NCBI GenBank assembly: GCA_013696915.1
Contig: JACCXR010000165.1
Span: forward strand, 1 to 35,002
Origin: Euzebyaceae bacterium
Lineage (GTDB): Bacteria; Actinomycetota; Nitriliruptoria; Euzebyales; Egibacteraceae
Reading direction: 5' to 3'
Length of the DNA: 35,002 nucleotides
In this document: piece after piece, positions 1 through 6,344 of the stretch
Numbering within the stretch: position 1 is the stretch's first letter
Layout: every line of letters starts with the position of its first letter
Program-made: the position numbers and the translations under genes
The notes under the pieces: generated by a model
What the model was told of the DNA's origin: nothing
What the model saw: only the letters and a program-made list of their open reading frames with translations
Databases searched by the model: none

Positions 1-105
1 CTTGGGGCTGATCAGGCGGTTCAGCGTGAAGGCCACCACCACGAGGGCGATGCCCGCGATCACCAGGGCGATCACGGTCCCGTAGGCCTGGTAGTAGTCC
101 GTCAA
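1..105 (-). CDS. nuoA: NADH-quinone oxidoreductase subunit A, second copy, N-terminal part
   Basis: The reverse strand reads 35 in-frame codons from a TTG start at 105-103 to the window edge. The peptide begins MTDYYQAYGTVIALVIAG, continues as a hydrophobic helix, and ends NRLISPK. That layout (short polar head, first membrane helix, then Arg-Leu-x-x-Pro-Lys) is the start of NuoA, the small membrane subunit of complex I. An AAGGAG ribosome site lies about five bases upstream of the TTG. It differs clearly from the complete NuoA at 22084-22449, so it is a separate paralogue and probably the first gene of a second nuo operon to the left. Only the first helix is visible. The conserved Y-E-S/C-G and F-D-x-E segments would lie outside the window, so the identification rests on the N-terminal pattern alone. 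Confidence 0.6.
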   Translation of the reverse strand, partial: MTDYYQAYGTVIALVIAGIALVVVAFTLNRLISPK

Positions 106-365
106 CGTTGCTCCTTGGGATCCGGCGTATCCCCTGGTCCGGCCCGACGCCGCCGCGGTCGTCCGGCGAAGCGAGCGAGTCGCGAAGAACAGACTGGTTG
201 AAGGTCCCGGCACGAGCCGGACATCGGTGGCCAGTGTACGCGGTGTCCCGCCGGCGGCCCCAATCACGGCCCGTGTCAGCGGTCCGGGAGCGTTGCGTTC
301 ACACGGTATTCCGCCAGCGACATCCGGATGGCGGTGCTCGGCTGGGGGTGCGGGCTGGCGGCGTG
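106..365. other. Divergent intergenic region
   Basis: This 260-base stretch separates the leftward nuoA copy from the rightward small gene at 366, so it should hold at least the promoter of the nuoA copy. I see no clear promoter hexamers, no dyad resembling the Rex site found at 23936, and no RNA gene. A 12-codon frame from ATG 328 ends in a TGA overlapping the ATG at 366. It has no ribosome site and is not called. Confidence 0.4.
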
Positions 366-706
366 ATGGGCGCCCACGCCGACTGGCTCGCCGACGGGCA
401 GTACTGCCGCTTCCGCCTGCGTCTGGAGAACGCCGACCTCCAGGCGCAGCAGTACGAGGCGGCGGCCCAGGAACTCCTCACCGAGGCGCACGGGTCGTTC
501 CGGGCGAACCTCAACGCGGTGCAGATCAGCGACCAGCCGGTGAGCCTGGAGCTGCGCCGCTCCGACGCCCACGAGTTCGACGTCTGGTTCGACATCCCTG
601 ATCCCTGGAGGACGCCGTCGCGGTCGCGCTGCGCCTGCGGGGACAGCCGGAGTCGCCGGGAACGCTCCTGGGGCTCCCGCCCGTCACGCCCGCTCCGTCA
701 CCGTGA
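366..706 (+). pseudogene. Small hypothetical protein, frameshifted
   Basis: From ATG 366 (or GTG 363) a protein-like frame begins MGAHADWLADGQYCRFRLRL and runs with balanced composition to FDIPD near base 603, then turns into Arg/Ser-rich noise. One reading frame over, the protein-like sequence resumes as LEDAVAVALRLRGQPESPG and ends at TGA 704-706. Adding one C to the CCC run at about 604-606 joins the halves into one protein of about 113 residues. So this is either a real one-base deletion or a sequencing error in a C run. I do not recognise the family. There is no signal peptide or membrane helix. The 3' end overlaps the convergent molybdoenzyme gene by 23 bases. The start is uncertain because no good ribosome site is visible. 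Confidence 0.5.
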
Positions 707-1769
707 CGGGGACCCGATGGACCGCGTTGACCGCGTACCCCCCGACGTTCCACTCCGGCTGGGCCGGCTGGACGTTGCCGGCGGCGTCGGTCGCGCGGCA
801 GCAGAGCTCGTACTCGCCAGGCTCGCCCGCATGCCACGTGGTCGTCCACGCCCGCCACGCGTACTCGGTCGCCGGGTCCGCCAACGTCGCGTCCCACCAC
901 GTCGCGCCCCCGTCGGCGCTGACCTCGACCCGCTCGATCGGTCCCCACCCCGACCAGGCGCGGCCTTCCAGGTGGCAGTCGCCGGCGAGGACAAACCGAC
1001 GCCGAGTCAGGAAGTCGGGGATGCCCGGCGGCACCATCAGCGAACGCGGTGCGATCCTCGTCACCGGCTCCCCAGGCTCGTCGGGGTCGCGCCGGAAGCG
1101 GTAGGAGTGCGCCTGCTGGTAGCCGGCGAAGGGCTCGTCCACCGCCGTGATGCGCTCGAGCCATTTCACGCTCGTCATCCCGTACCAGCCCGGGACCAGC
1201 AGGCGCAGCGGGAAGCCATGCTGCGGCGGCAGCGGGGCGCCGTTCAGCTCGTAGGCGAGCAGCACCTCCCCGCGCCGGGCGTCGTCGACCGACAGGCTCC
1301 GCTCGTACGACTGCTCCACGCCGCCCTCGACGCCGCGGTCCGCGCCGGCGAAGACGACCTCGATCGCGTCGTCGTCCAGGCCGGCCTCGTCGAGCAGCGG
1401 TGCCAGCGGCGTCCCGGTCCACTCACCGGTGCCGACGGCCTCCAGCAGCCAGGGCTGGCTGATCGGCCGCTCCTCGAGGCGCGCCCGCCCGTTGCCCGCG
1501 CACTCCATCGTGACGGGGCGGGTCACGCTGGGACGGGCTCTGACGTCGTCGAGCGTCAGCGTCAGCGGCCGGCGGACGCGGCCGCAGACCTCCAGGCGCC
1601 ACGCCGCCGGGTCCACCGCCGGGATGTCGTAGTGGATCAGCAGGTAGTGCAGCCCGATGGGCGTGACCTCGTTTCGCAGCGCCTCGAGCGGCATCCCGTG
1701 GTTGCGCGTCGCGAGCTGCAGCTCCTCCCGGGTGATGTGGTCTGTGTCCGTCGCCGTCTCTCCCGCCAC
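684..1769 (-). CDS. Sulfite-oxidase-family molybdopterin oxidoreductase
   Basis: A 361-residue enzyme with the sulfite oxidase fold: an N-terminal molybdopterin-binding domain (about residues 20-230) and a C-terminal dimerisation domain (about 245-355). The molybdenum-ligating cysteine is Cys90 in TMECAGNGR. Further landmarks are HYLLIHYDIP near 41-50 and QHGFPLRLLVPGWYGMTSVK, typical of the cofactor pocket. There is no heme domain, signal peptide or Tat motif, so the protein is probably cytoplasmic, which is common for actinobacterial members. The true substrate (sulfite or an organic S-oxide) cannot be read from sequence. The start is GTG 1769-1767, preceded by a purine-rich GGAGGG. The upstream region holds an imperfect dyad (1793-1825) that is repeated at 5150-5185 next to a truncated second copy of this gene's 5' end. 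Confidence 0.88.
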   Translation of the reverse strand: MAGETATDTDHITREELQLATRNHGMPLEALRNEVTPIGLHYLLIHYDIPAVDPAAWRLEVCGRVRRPLTLTLDDVRARPSVTRPVTMECAGNGRARLEERPISQPWLLEAVGTGEWTGTPLAPLLDEAGLDDDAIEVVFAGADRGVEGGVEQSYERSLSVDDARRGEVLLAYELNGAPLPPQHGFPLRLLVPGWYGMTSVKWLERITAVDEPFAGYQQAHSYRFRRDPDEPGEPVTRIAPRSLMVPPGIPDFLTRRRFVLAGDCHLEGRAWSGWGPIERVEVSADGGATWWDATLADPATEYAWRAWTTTWHAGEPGEYELCCRATDAAGNVQPAQPEWNVGGYAVNAVHRVPVTVTERA

Positions 1770-1828
1770 TGTCCCTCCCTCCGCCGATGTCCTACAAGGT
1801 GCAACTGTATCAAGTACGCTTGTTCCTT
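1681..1828. repeat. Direct repeat copy 1: sulfite oxidase 5' end plus upstream dyad region
   Basis: This segment covers the first 30 or so codons of the molybdoenzyme gene and its upstream region, ending at the start codon of the ATPase gene. It matches 5054-5185 in the same orientation: both start GCCTCGAGCGGCATCCCGTG and both end TTGTTCCTT. The coding part is close to identical. The leader between start codon and dyad has diverged. The upstream part keeps the order TACAAG, CTGTA/TTGTA, CAAGYACG, TTGTTCCTT, which suggests a conserved regulator site. Visual alignment only; no identity score was computed. Confidence 0.8.
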
Positions 1829-3310
1829 ATGGCGTTGGCGCGGCCCCCGGACATGTACGACCGCGCCCCGGAGTGGGACGCGCTCGCCCGGTTCGCCACG
1901 GATCGCCGTCCCGGAGCGACTCTCGGAATCGTCTCGGGTCGCCGGCGCCAGGGCAAGTCCTTCCTCCTGCAGTCCCTCTGCGAGGCGACCGGCGGCTTCT
2001 ACTCGGACGCGCTCGAGGCCGAGGAGCCGGTCGCGCTGCGCCGGCTCGGCGAGCAGCTCACGACGTTCACCGGTGCTCCGGCGCGTCTGGCCTTCGACTC
2101 GTGGACCGGCGCGGTCGACTCCCTGCTCGATCTCGGCGCGGAGGATCGGCCGGTCACCGTCGTGCTGGACGAGTTCCCCTACCTCGCCCAGGCGTCGCCG
2201 GCGCTCCCATCGCTGCTCCAGTCGGCGCTCGGCCCTCGCACCGGCCGCCGTCTCGCGTCACGCACCCGGTTGATCCTGTGCGGCTCGGCGCTGTCGTTCA
2301 TGGGACGCCTCCTGTCCGGCGACGCGCCGCTGCGCGGCCGTGCCGGACTGGACGTGGTGGTCCAGTCTTTCGACTACCGCCAGTCCGCCGACTTCTGGGG
2401 CCTCGCCCACGACCCCGACCTCGCCTTCCGTGTCCATTCCGTCGTCGGCGGCACCCCGGCCTACCGACGGGAGTTCGTCCAGGACGACACCCCGTCGGGT
2501 CCGGGCGACTTCGGCGCCTGGGTGGTCAGGGCGGTGTTGAACCCGTTCGTTCCGCTGTTCCGCGAGGGCCGCTACCTGCTCGCCGAGGAGCCGAACCTGC
2601 GCGACCGCGCGCTGTACCACTCGGTGCTCGCCGTCCTCGCCGACGGTCACACGTCCCGCGGCGGGATCGCGTCACGGCTGGAGCGCAGCAGCAATGAGCT
2701 CGCTCATCCCCTTGCGGTGCTCGAGGACACCGGCTTCGTGACGAGGTCCGAGGACGCGTTCCGCAAGACGAGACCGGTCTATCGGATCGCCGAACCGATC
2801 CTGCGCTTCTACCACGCGATCATGCGCCCGGCCTGGGGCGAACTCGAACGGCCGGGACGCGCCGGCGGGGTCTGGGCGCGGGCGCAGGCGACGTTCGCGG
2901 CGGCAGTCCTCGGGCCGCACTTCGAGGACGTGTGCCGGACCTGGTGCGCGCGCTTTGCCGACGAGACGACGACGGGACCGGGGGTGCGGGAGGTGCGCAG
3001 CGGCGTGCTCAACGACCCGAAGCGCCGGACGACGCACGAGGTGGACGTCGTCGCGCTCGGCGACCGGCGCGACGGAAGGACCAGGGTGCTGCTGTTCGGA
3101 GAGGCGAAGTACGGCAAGGTGATGGGCGTCGGCGACCTGACGCGTCTGGAACACGTCCGGAACCTCCTCGCCGACCGCGCCGACTTCGACGCCCGGGAAG
3201 CACGTCTCGCGTGCTTCAGCGCCGCCGGCTTCACCGATGAACTTCGCGCCGCCGACCGTGCCGGCCGAGTCCTGCTGGTCAGCCTCGACCGCCTCTACGC
3301 CGGCTCGTGA
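1829..3310 (+). CDS. AAA-type ATPase with C-terminal DUF234-like nuclease domain
   Basis: A 493-residue protein of the 'archaeal ATPase' type (ATPase_2 plus DUF234). The Walker A motif is GRRRQGKS at residues 37-44 and the Walker B is VVLDEFPYL near 105-115. A central winged-helix part (RGGIASRLERSSNELAHPL) is followed by a C-terminal domain with EVDVVA, then LLFGEAKYGK, matching the D-x(n)-ExK pattern of PD-(D/E)XK nucleases. Such proteins are P-loop NTPases of poorly known role, often in mobile or defence-related loci. ATG 1829 was chosen because the 14 codons from the ATG at 1787 lie inside the repeated dyad region and look non-coding. There is then no Shine-Dalgarno site, so the mRNA may be leaderless. 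It is divergent from the molybdoenzyme and may share its dyad. Confidence 0.8.
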   Translation: MALARPPDMYDRAPEWDALARFATDRRPGATLGIVSGRRRQGKSFLLQSLCEATGGFYSDALEAEEPVALRRLGEQLTTFTGAPARLAFDSWTGAVDSLLDLGAEDRPVTVVLDEFPYLAQASPALPSLLQSALGPRTGRRLASRTRLILCGSALSFMGRLLSGDAPLRGRAGLDVVVQSFDYRQSADFWGLAHDPDLAFRVHSVVGGTPAYRREFVQDDTPSGPGDFGAWVVRAVLNPFVPLFREGRYLLAEEPNLRDRALYHSVLAVLADGHTSRGGIASRLERSSNELAHPLAVLEDTGFVTRSEDAFRKTRPVYRIAEPILRFYHAIMRPAWGELERPGRAGGVWARAQATFAAAVLGPHFEDVCRTWCARFADETTTGPGVREVRSGVLNDPKRRTTHEVDVVALGDRRDGRTRVLLFGEAKYGKVMGVGDLTRLEHVRNLLADRADFDAREARLACFSAAGFTDELRAADRAGRVLLVSLDRLYAGS

Positions 3311-3404
3311 GACGCGACCGACCCGGTCGAGCCCGCATCCTCTGATTCTGATGGTGTGTCCTGGCCGGTTCCCTTCAGCTCGGTCAGGAAGAGCGCCCTG
3401 ACTG

Positions 3405-3690
3405 ATGCCGCCCCACCGCCCGCGGGGACACCACTCCGTGGAATACCGGGATGCGCTAAGGCTGGCCCGCAGCGCCGTGGCGTTCGCGGAGCGGGTCTAC
3501 CGGCTGCGCACAGCCGCCGGGATCAGCAGGAGCTCGCTCAGCGGACGGGCACGTCGCCCACAGCTGTCGTACGGATGGAAGGTGGCGACCGCACGCCCAC
3601 CTTCGCGACTCTCGAGAAGCTGGTCACAAGGCACGGGTGTGTCCGGTTGCGCCTGTCCGCTGAGGGCATCGTGGACCCACCGGCGGTGTG
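3405..3690 (+). pseudogene. XRE-family antitoxin-like regulator, frameshifted
   Basis: One frame gives EYRDALRLARSAVAFAERVY then RLRTAAGIS. The next frame continues QQELAQRTGTSPTAVVRMEG and GDRTPTFATLEKLVTRHG. Joined, this is a standard HigA/XRE antitoxin: a helical N-terminus, then a helix-turn-helix of the 'QQELAxRTGTSPTAVxRMEGG' type. The switch near 3522-3526 requires one missing base. After about 3690 the frame runs on without a convincing protein end, so the stop also seems lost. ATG 3405 has AGGAAG about 12 bases upstream. No RelE/HigB-type toxin gene lies beside it. I call it a decayed antitoxin orphan; a sequencing error is the alternative. Confidence 0.65.
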
Positions 3691-3822
3691 GTTCGGCAAG
3701 GCGACTGAACGCTCTGCCACGGGCCACGATCACGCGACAAGGGTTGGGTGCGGGCCTCGTGCCTGCACCTGGGACCTGCGCCGAGTGTCCGGCCACCGGC
3801 TTGCGCCACCGTGGCCAAGGGA

Positions 3823-4188
3823 TCAGACCGCGAGCTGCTCGGGGCTGCCGACGAGCCACACGCCGTGGCGCTCCGCCTCCAGCGCGATCGGGTTGCCGCG
3901 GGCGCGTTGACGAGACCACTCGCTCGAGGTCCACACCACCGGCTCGATGCCGGATGGGACGTCACCGAGGGCGGCCAGCCGCGACCAGTAGTCGTCCGAA
4001 AGCCCCTCCGCGACGATGAGCACGTCAACGTCGCTCCAGACGTTGAAGTCGCCGCGGGCCACGGAGCCGAAGACCGCGACGGCGCGCAGTCCGAGGGCGT
4101 CCGGAAGACGTGCCACGAACGCTCGCGCGGACGCGAGCAGGCCCGCGCGCTCCGCTCGTCGGCGCTCCAGCACGGCCGCCGGCCTCAT
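3823..4188 (-). CDS. mntA: MNT-type nucleotidyltransferase (putative antitoxin)
   Basis: A 121-residue minimal nucleotidyltransferase. The active-site signature is FGSVARGDFNVWSDVDVLIV at residues 40-59: Gly-Ser followed by the Asp53-x-Asp55 metal pair. MNT proteins of this kind pair with HEPN proteins, and in type VII toxin-antitoxin systems they silence the HEPN RNase by adding AMP. The ATG at 4188 overlaps the TGA of the upstream HEPN gene (ATGA), which indicates translational coupling. The gene converges on the XRE remnant. The family and gene pair are clear; antitoxin activity is inferred from known systems. Confidence 0.85.
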   Translation of the reverse strand: MRPAAVLERRRAERAGLLASARAFVARLPDALGLRAVAVFGSVARGDFNVWSDVDVLIVAEGLSDDYWSRLAALGDVPSGIEPVVWTSSEWSRQRARGNPIALEAERHGVWLVGSPEQLAV

Positions 4189-4658
4189 GGACGATCCTCT
4201 CGCTCACGGTGGGCCCGCACCAGGCCACTCCACACGCGGCGAGCGAACGCCAACGCCGTATCGGCGTCGGCGAGCGACTGCTCGGAGTGCTCGGTCCCGT
4301 AGACCTCCGGCGGCGCTCCCTCAGGCAGCGCGTCGGGGTACCGGCTCGGCATGTACGACTGTGTCAGCCGCTGCAGGCCTGCTCGCAGGGACGCTTCGAG
4401 CTCGGACTCGACCTGCGCGGCGACGCCCTCGGCCAGTCGGACGAGCCCGTGACCGTGGGCGTCGCGCGACACGCCCATTCCGTGGAGCACCCCCTTGATC
4501 GCGCACTGCGCGGCCTGTTCGGCCAGCAGGCACGCGATGTGGTGGGCGCCGGCGTCCGCTTCCCGCCGGGCAGCCGCCATGTTGCTGTCGGCGGTGCGCT
4601 GCCAGCGGTCGCGTTCCACGTCGTCGAGCGGCGGACGAGCCTCGCGATCCTCGGTCAT
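4185..4658 (-). CDS. HEPN domain protein (putative RNase toxin)
   Basis: A 157-residue all-helical HEPN protein starting MTEDREARPPLDDVERDRWQ at ATG 4658. The helix around residues 25-60 reads AAARREADAGAHHIACLLAE followed by QAAQCAIKGVLHGMG, the usual HEPN core. The conserved R-x4-H motif is RDAHGH at about residues 71-76. Type VII HEPN toxins (HepT class) carry R-x4-H-x-Y, whose Tyr is AMPylated by MNT. Here the residue two after His is Leu, so either silencing differs or this belongs to the other HEPN class. The gene is first in a two-gene unit with the MNT gene and overlaps it by four bases. Confidence 0.82.
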   Translation of the reverse strand: MTEDREARPPLDDVERDRWQRTADSNMAAARREADAGAHHIACLLAEQAAQCAIKGVLHGMGVSRDAHGHGLVRLAEGVAAQVESELEASLRAGLQRLTQSYMPSRYPDALPEGAPPEVYGTEHSEQSLADADTALAFARRVWSGLVRAHREREDRP

Positions 4659-4752
4659 GGGGCAAGTGTTCCACGGACGCGCGGTCAGCCTCTTGCGTGA
4701 CAGTCCCCAGAAAAGCTGGCCTCGCTGTCGATGGCTTGCGCAGACTGCAGGC

Positions 4753-5053
4753 ATGACAGACGTGCAGCTAGGGCCGGTGACCGGCGAGAAACTGTCGGGA
4801 GTGCGCCAGACTGACCGTCCGACCATTGCGGGCTGGGTCCTGCGCCGCTATCGCAACCGCCCCGATGCCGGGCGGCGGCTGCGCGCGCTGACCTTCCGGG
4901 AGCTCCATTTGCTGCGGCTGATCGGGCGGGGACTGTCCAATGCCGAGATCGCCCGACGGCTGTTCGCGGTGAAGGCACGGTCAAGACCCACGTCGGACGG
5001 ATCTACACCAAACTGGCCGTCCGCGATCGGACCGCGGCCGCCGTGTTCGCCTC
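4753..5053 (+). pseudogene. LuxR/NarL-type response regulator remnant, truncated and frameshifted
   Basis: From ATG 4753 the frame gives a linker (GWVLRRYRNRPDAGRRLRAL) and most of a LuxR helix-turn-helix (TFRELHLLRLIGRGLSNAEI, then ARRLFAV). At about 4970 the frame shifts by one missing base and the rest follows as EGTVKTHVGRIYTKLAVRDR and TAAAVFA. The receiver domain is absent. At 5053/5054 the sequence changes into the antisense of the sulfite oxidase fragment, so the normal LuxR C-terminus is missing as well. The gene is broken at both ends and internally, and is not expected to make a working regulator. Confidence 0.7.
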
Positions 5054-5124
5054 GCCTCGAGCGGCATCCCGTGGTTGCGCGTCGCGAGCTGCAGCTCCTC
5101 CCGGGAGATGTGGTCTGCGTCCAT
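5054..5124 (-). pseudogene. Truncated second copy of sulfite oxidase gene, 5' end only
   Basis: On the reverse strand ATG 5124-5122 opens a frame MDADHISREELQLATRNHGM then PLEA, nearly identical to residues 8-30 of the enzyme at 684-1769 (TDTDHITREELQLATRNHGM). The match stops at 5054, where the LuxR remnant begins. The catalytic cysteine and everything after it are missing. With the upstream dyad also duplicated, this is a broken gene copy still carrying its own control region. Confidence 0.8.
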
Positions 5125-5149
5125 CGCTGTCCTCCCCGCCTTCGCCATC

Positions 5150-5167
5150 GTACAAGTGCGCTTGTAC
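5150..5167. promoter_or_regulatory. Palindromic operator-like site
   Basis: GTACAAGTGCGCTTGTAC is a dyad with eight of nine base pairs symmetric. It lies 26 bases upstream of the truncated sulfite oxidase start. Immediately after it, CCAAGCACGGTTGTT looks like a second, weaker half-match. The same arrangement, more degenerate, occurs at 1793-1825 ahead of the complete gene. The form suits a dimeric repressor of the TetR or MarR type, but no candidate regulator gene is in the window. Confidence 0.5.
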
Positions 5168-5223
5168 CAAGCACGGTTGTTCCTTCAAGCGGAACGCGTC
5201 ACAGGTGCCGGCCCGTGCTCAAA

Positions 5224-5255
5224 GGTGGTCTGTGCCGTATACGGCAGTTACCACC
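5224..5255. promoter_or_regulatory. Interrupted perfect palindrome of 32 bases
   Basis: A perfect 14-base palindrome TGCCGTATACGGCA (5233-5246) is flanked symmetrically, after three unpaired bases each side, by GGTGGT (5224-5229) and ACCACC (5250-5255). It lies 50 bases beyond the stop of the polyprenyl synthase gene, which ends the nuo operon, so it could be a transcription-ending hairpin without a clear U tract. Its symmetry also suits a protein-binding site. No gene begins nearby to the right on the plus strand. Confidence 0.4.
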
Positions 5256-5305
5256 GCTGAGCATTGGAAGCGCGGCGGCCACCGCCGGCGACCGGCCAGA
5301 ACGGA

Positions 5306-6343
5306 TCAGCCGGCGCGGTCGGCGGCGTAGTCGGCGAGGTAGGCGAGGCCGTCGAGGGCGGTGGCGTGGGCGGCGTCGGGGTCGAGCTCGGCGAGCGCGG
5401 CCTTGGCCTTGACGGCCTCCAGCCTGGCGGAGTCGCGGGCGATGCCCATGGCGGGGTGGGCCCGCAGGAGCTTCAGCGCCCGGTCGACGTTGCCCTCGTC
5501 GGGGCCGGCGATGAGTTGCGCGAGCTCCGAGGCTTCGCCGTCGGCCTCGAGCGCCAGCAGCACCGGCAGCGTCCGCACGCCCTCGCGCAGGTCGGTGCCC
5601 GGCAGCTTGCCGGATGACTCCTCCTCGCTGACGATGTCGAGGAGGTCGTCGGCCAGCTGGAAGCTCATGCCCAGCCGCCACCCGAAGTCGGTCAGCGTCT
5701 CGATCGCCCCGGGCGTCTGCCCCGACAGCAGCGCCCCCAGCCGGCACGACGAGGCGATCAGCGACGCGGTCTTCTGCCCGATCACGGTCAGGTAGTGCTC
5801 GCGGTCGGCGGTCACGCCCACGGCGCCGTGCTCGGCGGCGGCGGCCGACCCCTGCACCTCCAGGATCTGGCCCTGGCACAGGTCGGCGATCGTGCGCGCC
5901 ATGATCCGCGTCACCTCGACGCCGAGCGCGGCGGACAGCTCGGAGGCGCGCGCCAGCAGGAAGTCGCCGGTGAGGATCGCGACCGTGTTCGACCACTTCA
6001 CGTGGGCGGCGGGCGCGCCGCGGCGCACGTCGGCGGCGTCGATGACGTCGTCGTGGTACAGCGTCGAGAGGTGGACGAGCTCGACGATCACGCCGGCGCT
6101 CACCAGGTCGGGGTCCGTCGCCGGCGCGCCGCCGAGCATGCCGGACAGCAGCACGAGCATCGGCCGGAACCGCTTGCCGCCCGCGTCGACGAGGTAGCGC
6201 GACGCCTCGGTGACGAACGGCAGCTCCGACGCGACCTGGCTGCGCATCTGGTCCTCGACCAGCTCCAGGCCGGGACGCAGGTCCACGCCTCGCTCCGCCC
6301 CCTTGCGGGCGAGGTCGTCGATCACCGCCTGGGGGATGGACAT
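5306..6343 (-). CDS. Long-chain polyprenyl diphosphate synthase
   Basis: A 345-residue trans-prenyltransferase that adds isopentenyl units to allylic diphosphates, here probably for the menaquinone side chain. It has the first Asp-rich motif in LYHDDVIDAADVRRG, the GKRFRP motif near residue 55, the second Asp-rich motif DDLLDI, and KTASLIASS. The residues four and five before the first motif are Thr and Ser; such small residues are known to allow long products, so a hepta- to nonaprenyl chain is likely. The exact length cannot be read. ATG 6343 lies one base after the nuoN stop, so the gene is translated with the nuo operon as its last member. The same nuoN-polyprenyl synthase order is common in Actinobacteria. 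Confidence 0.93.
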   Translation of the reverse strand: MSIPQAVIDDLARKGAERGVDLRPGLELVEDQMRSQVASELPFVTEASRYLVDAGGKRFRPMLVLLSGMLGGAPATDPDLVSAGVIVELVHLSTLYHDDVIDAADVRRGAPAAHVKWSNTVAILTGDFLLARASELSAALGVEVTRIMARTIADLCQGQILEVQGSAAAAEHGAVGVTADREHYLTVIGQKTASLIASSCRLGALLSGQTPGAIETLTDFGWRLGMSFQLADDLLDIVSEEESSGKLPGTDLREGVRTLPVLLALEADGEASELAQLIAGPDEGNVDRALKLLRAHPAMGIARDSARLEAVKAKAALAELDPDAAHATALDGLAYLADYAADRAG

Positions 6344-6344
6344 G

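Larger units (their letters stand above)
5054..5185. repeat. Direct repeat copy 2 of the sulfite oxidase 5' region
   Basis: Same orientation as 1681-1828. The two copies bracket 1829-5053, which contains the ATPase, the XRE remnant, the HEPN/MNT pair and the LuxR remnant. No transposase or integrase lies between them. Either a tandem duplication followed by deletion, or insertion beside a duplicated target, could give this layout. Confidence 0.75.

Noticed and set aside
106..365. A second Rex site ahead of the nuoA copy at the left edge
   Set aside because: The only similar bases (GCGTTCACAC near 291-301) lack the other half site.
1787..1828. Earlier ATG 1787 as start of the ATPase
   Set aside because: These 14 codons lie within the duplicated upstream dyad region, and the same bases at 5140-5185 do not continue into a coding frame.
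108..2273. A 721-codon open frame on the plus strand
   Set aside because: Only the part at 366-603 looks like protein. The rest is Arg/Pro-rich antisense of the molybdoenzyme and an out-of-frame reading of the ATPase gene, as expected at this GC content.
1829..5053. Composite transposon between the direct repeats
   Set aside because: The repeats are coding and promoter sequence, not terminal inverted repeats, and no transposase or integrase is present.
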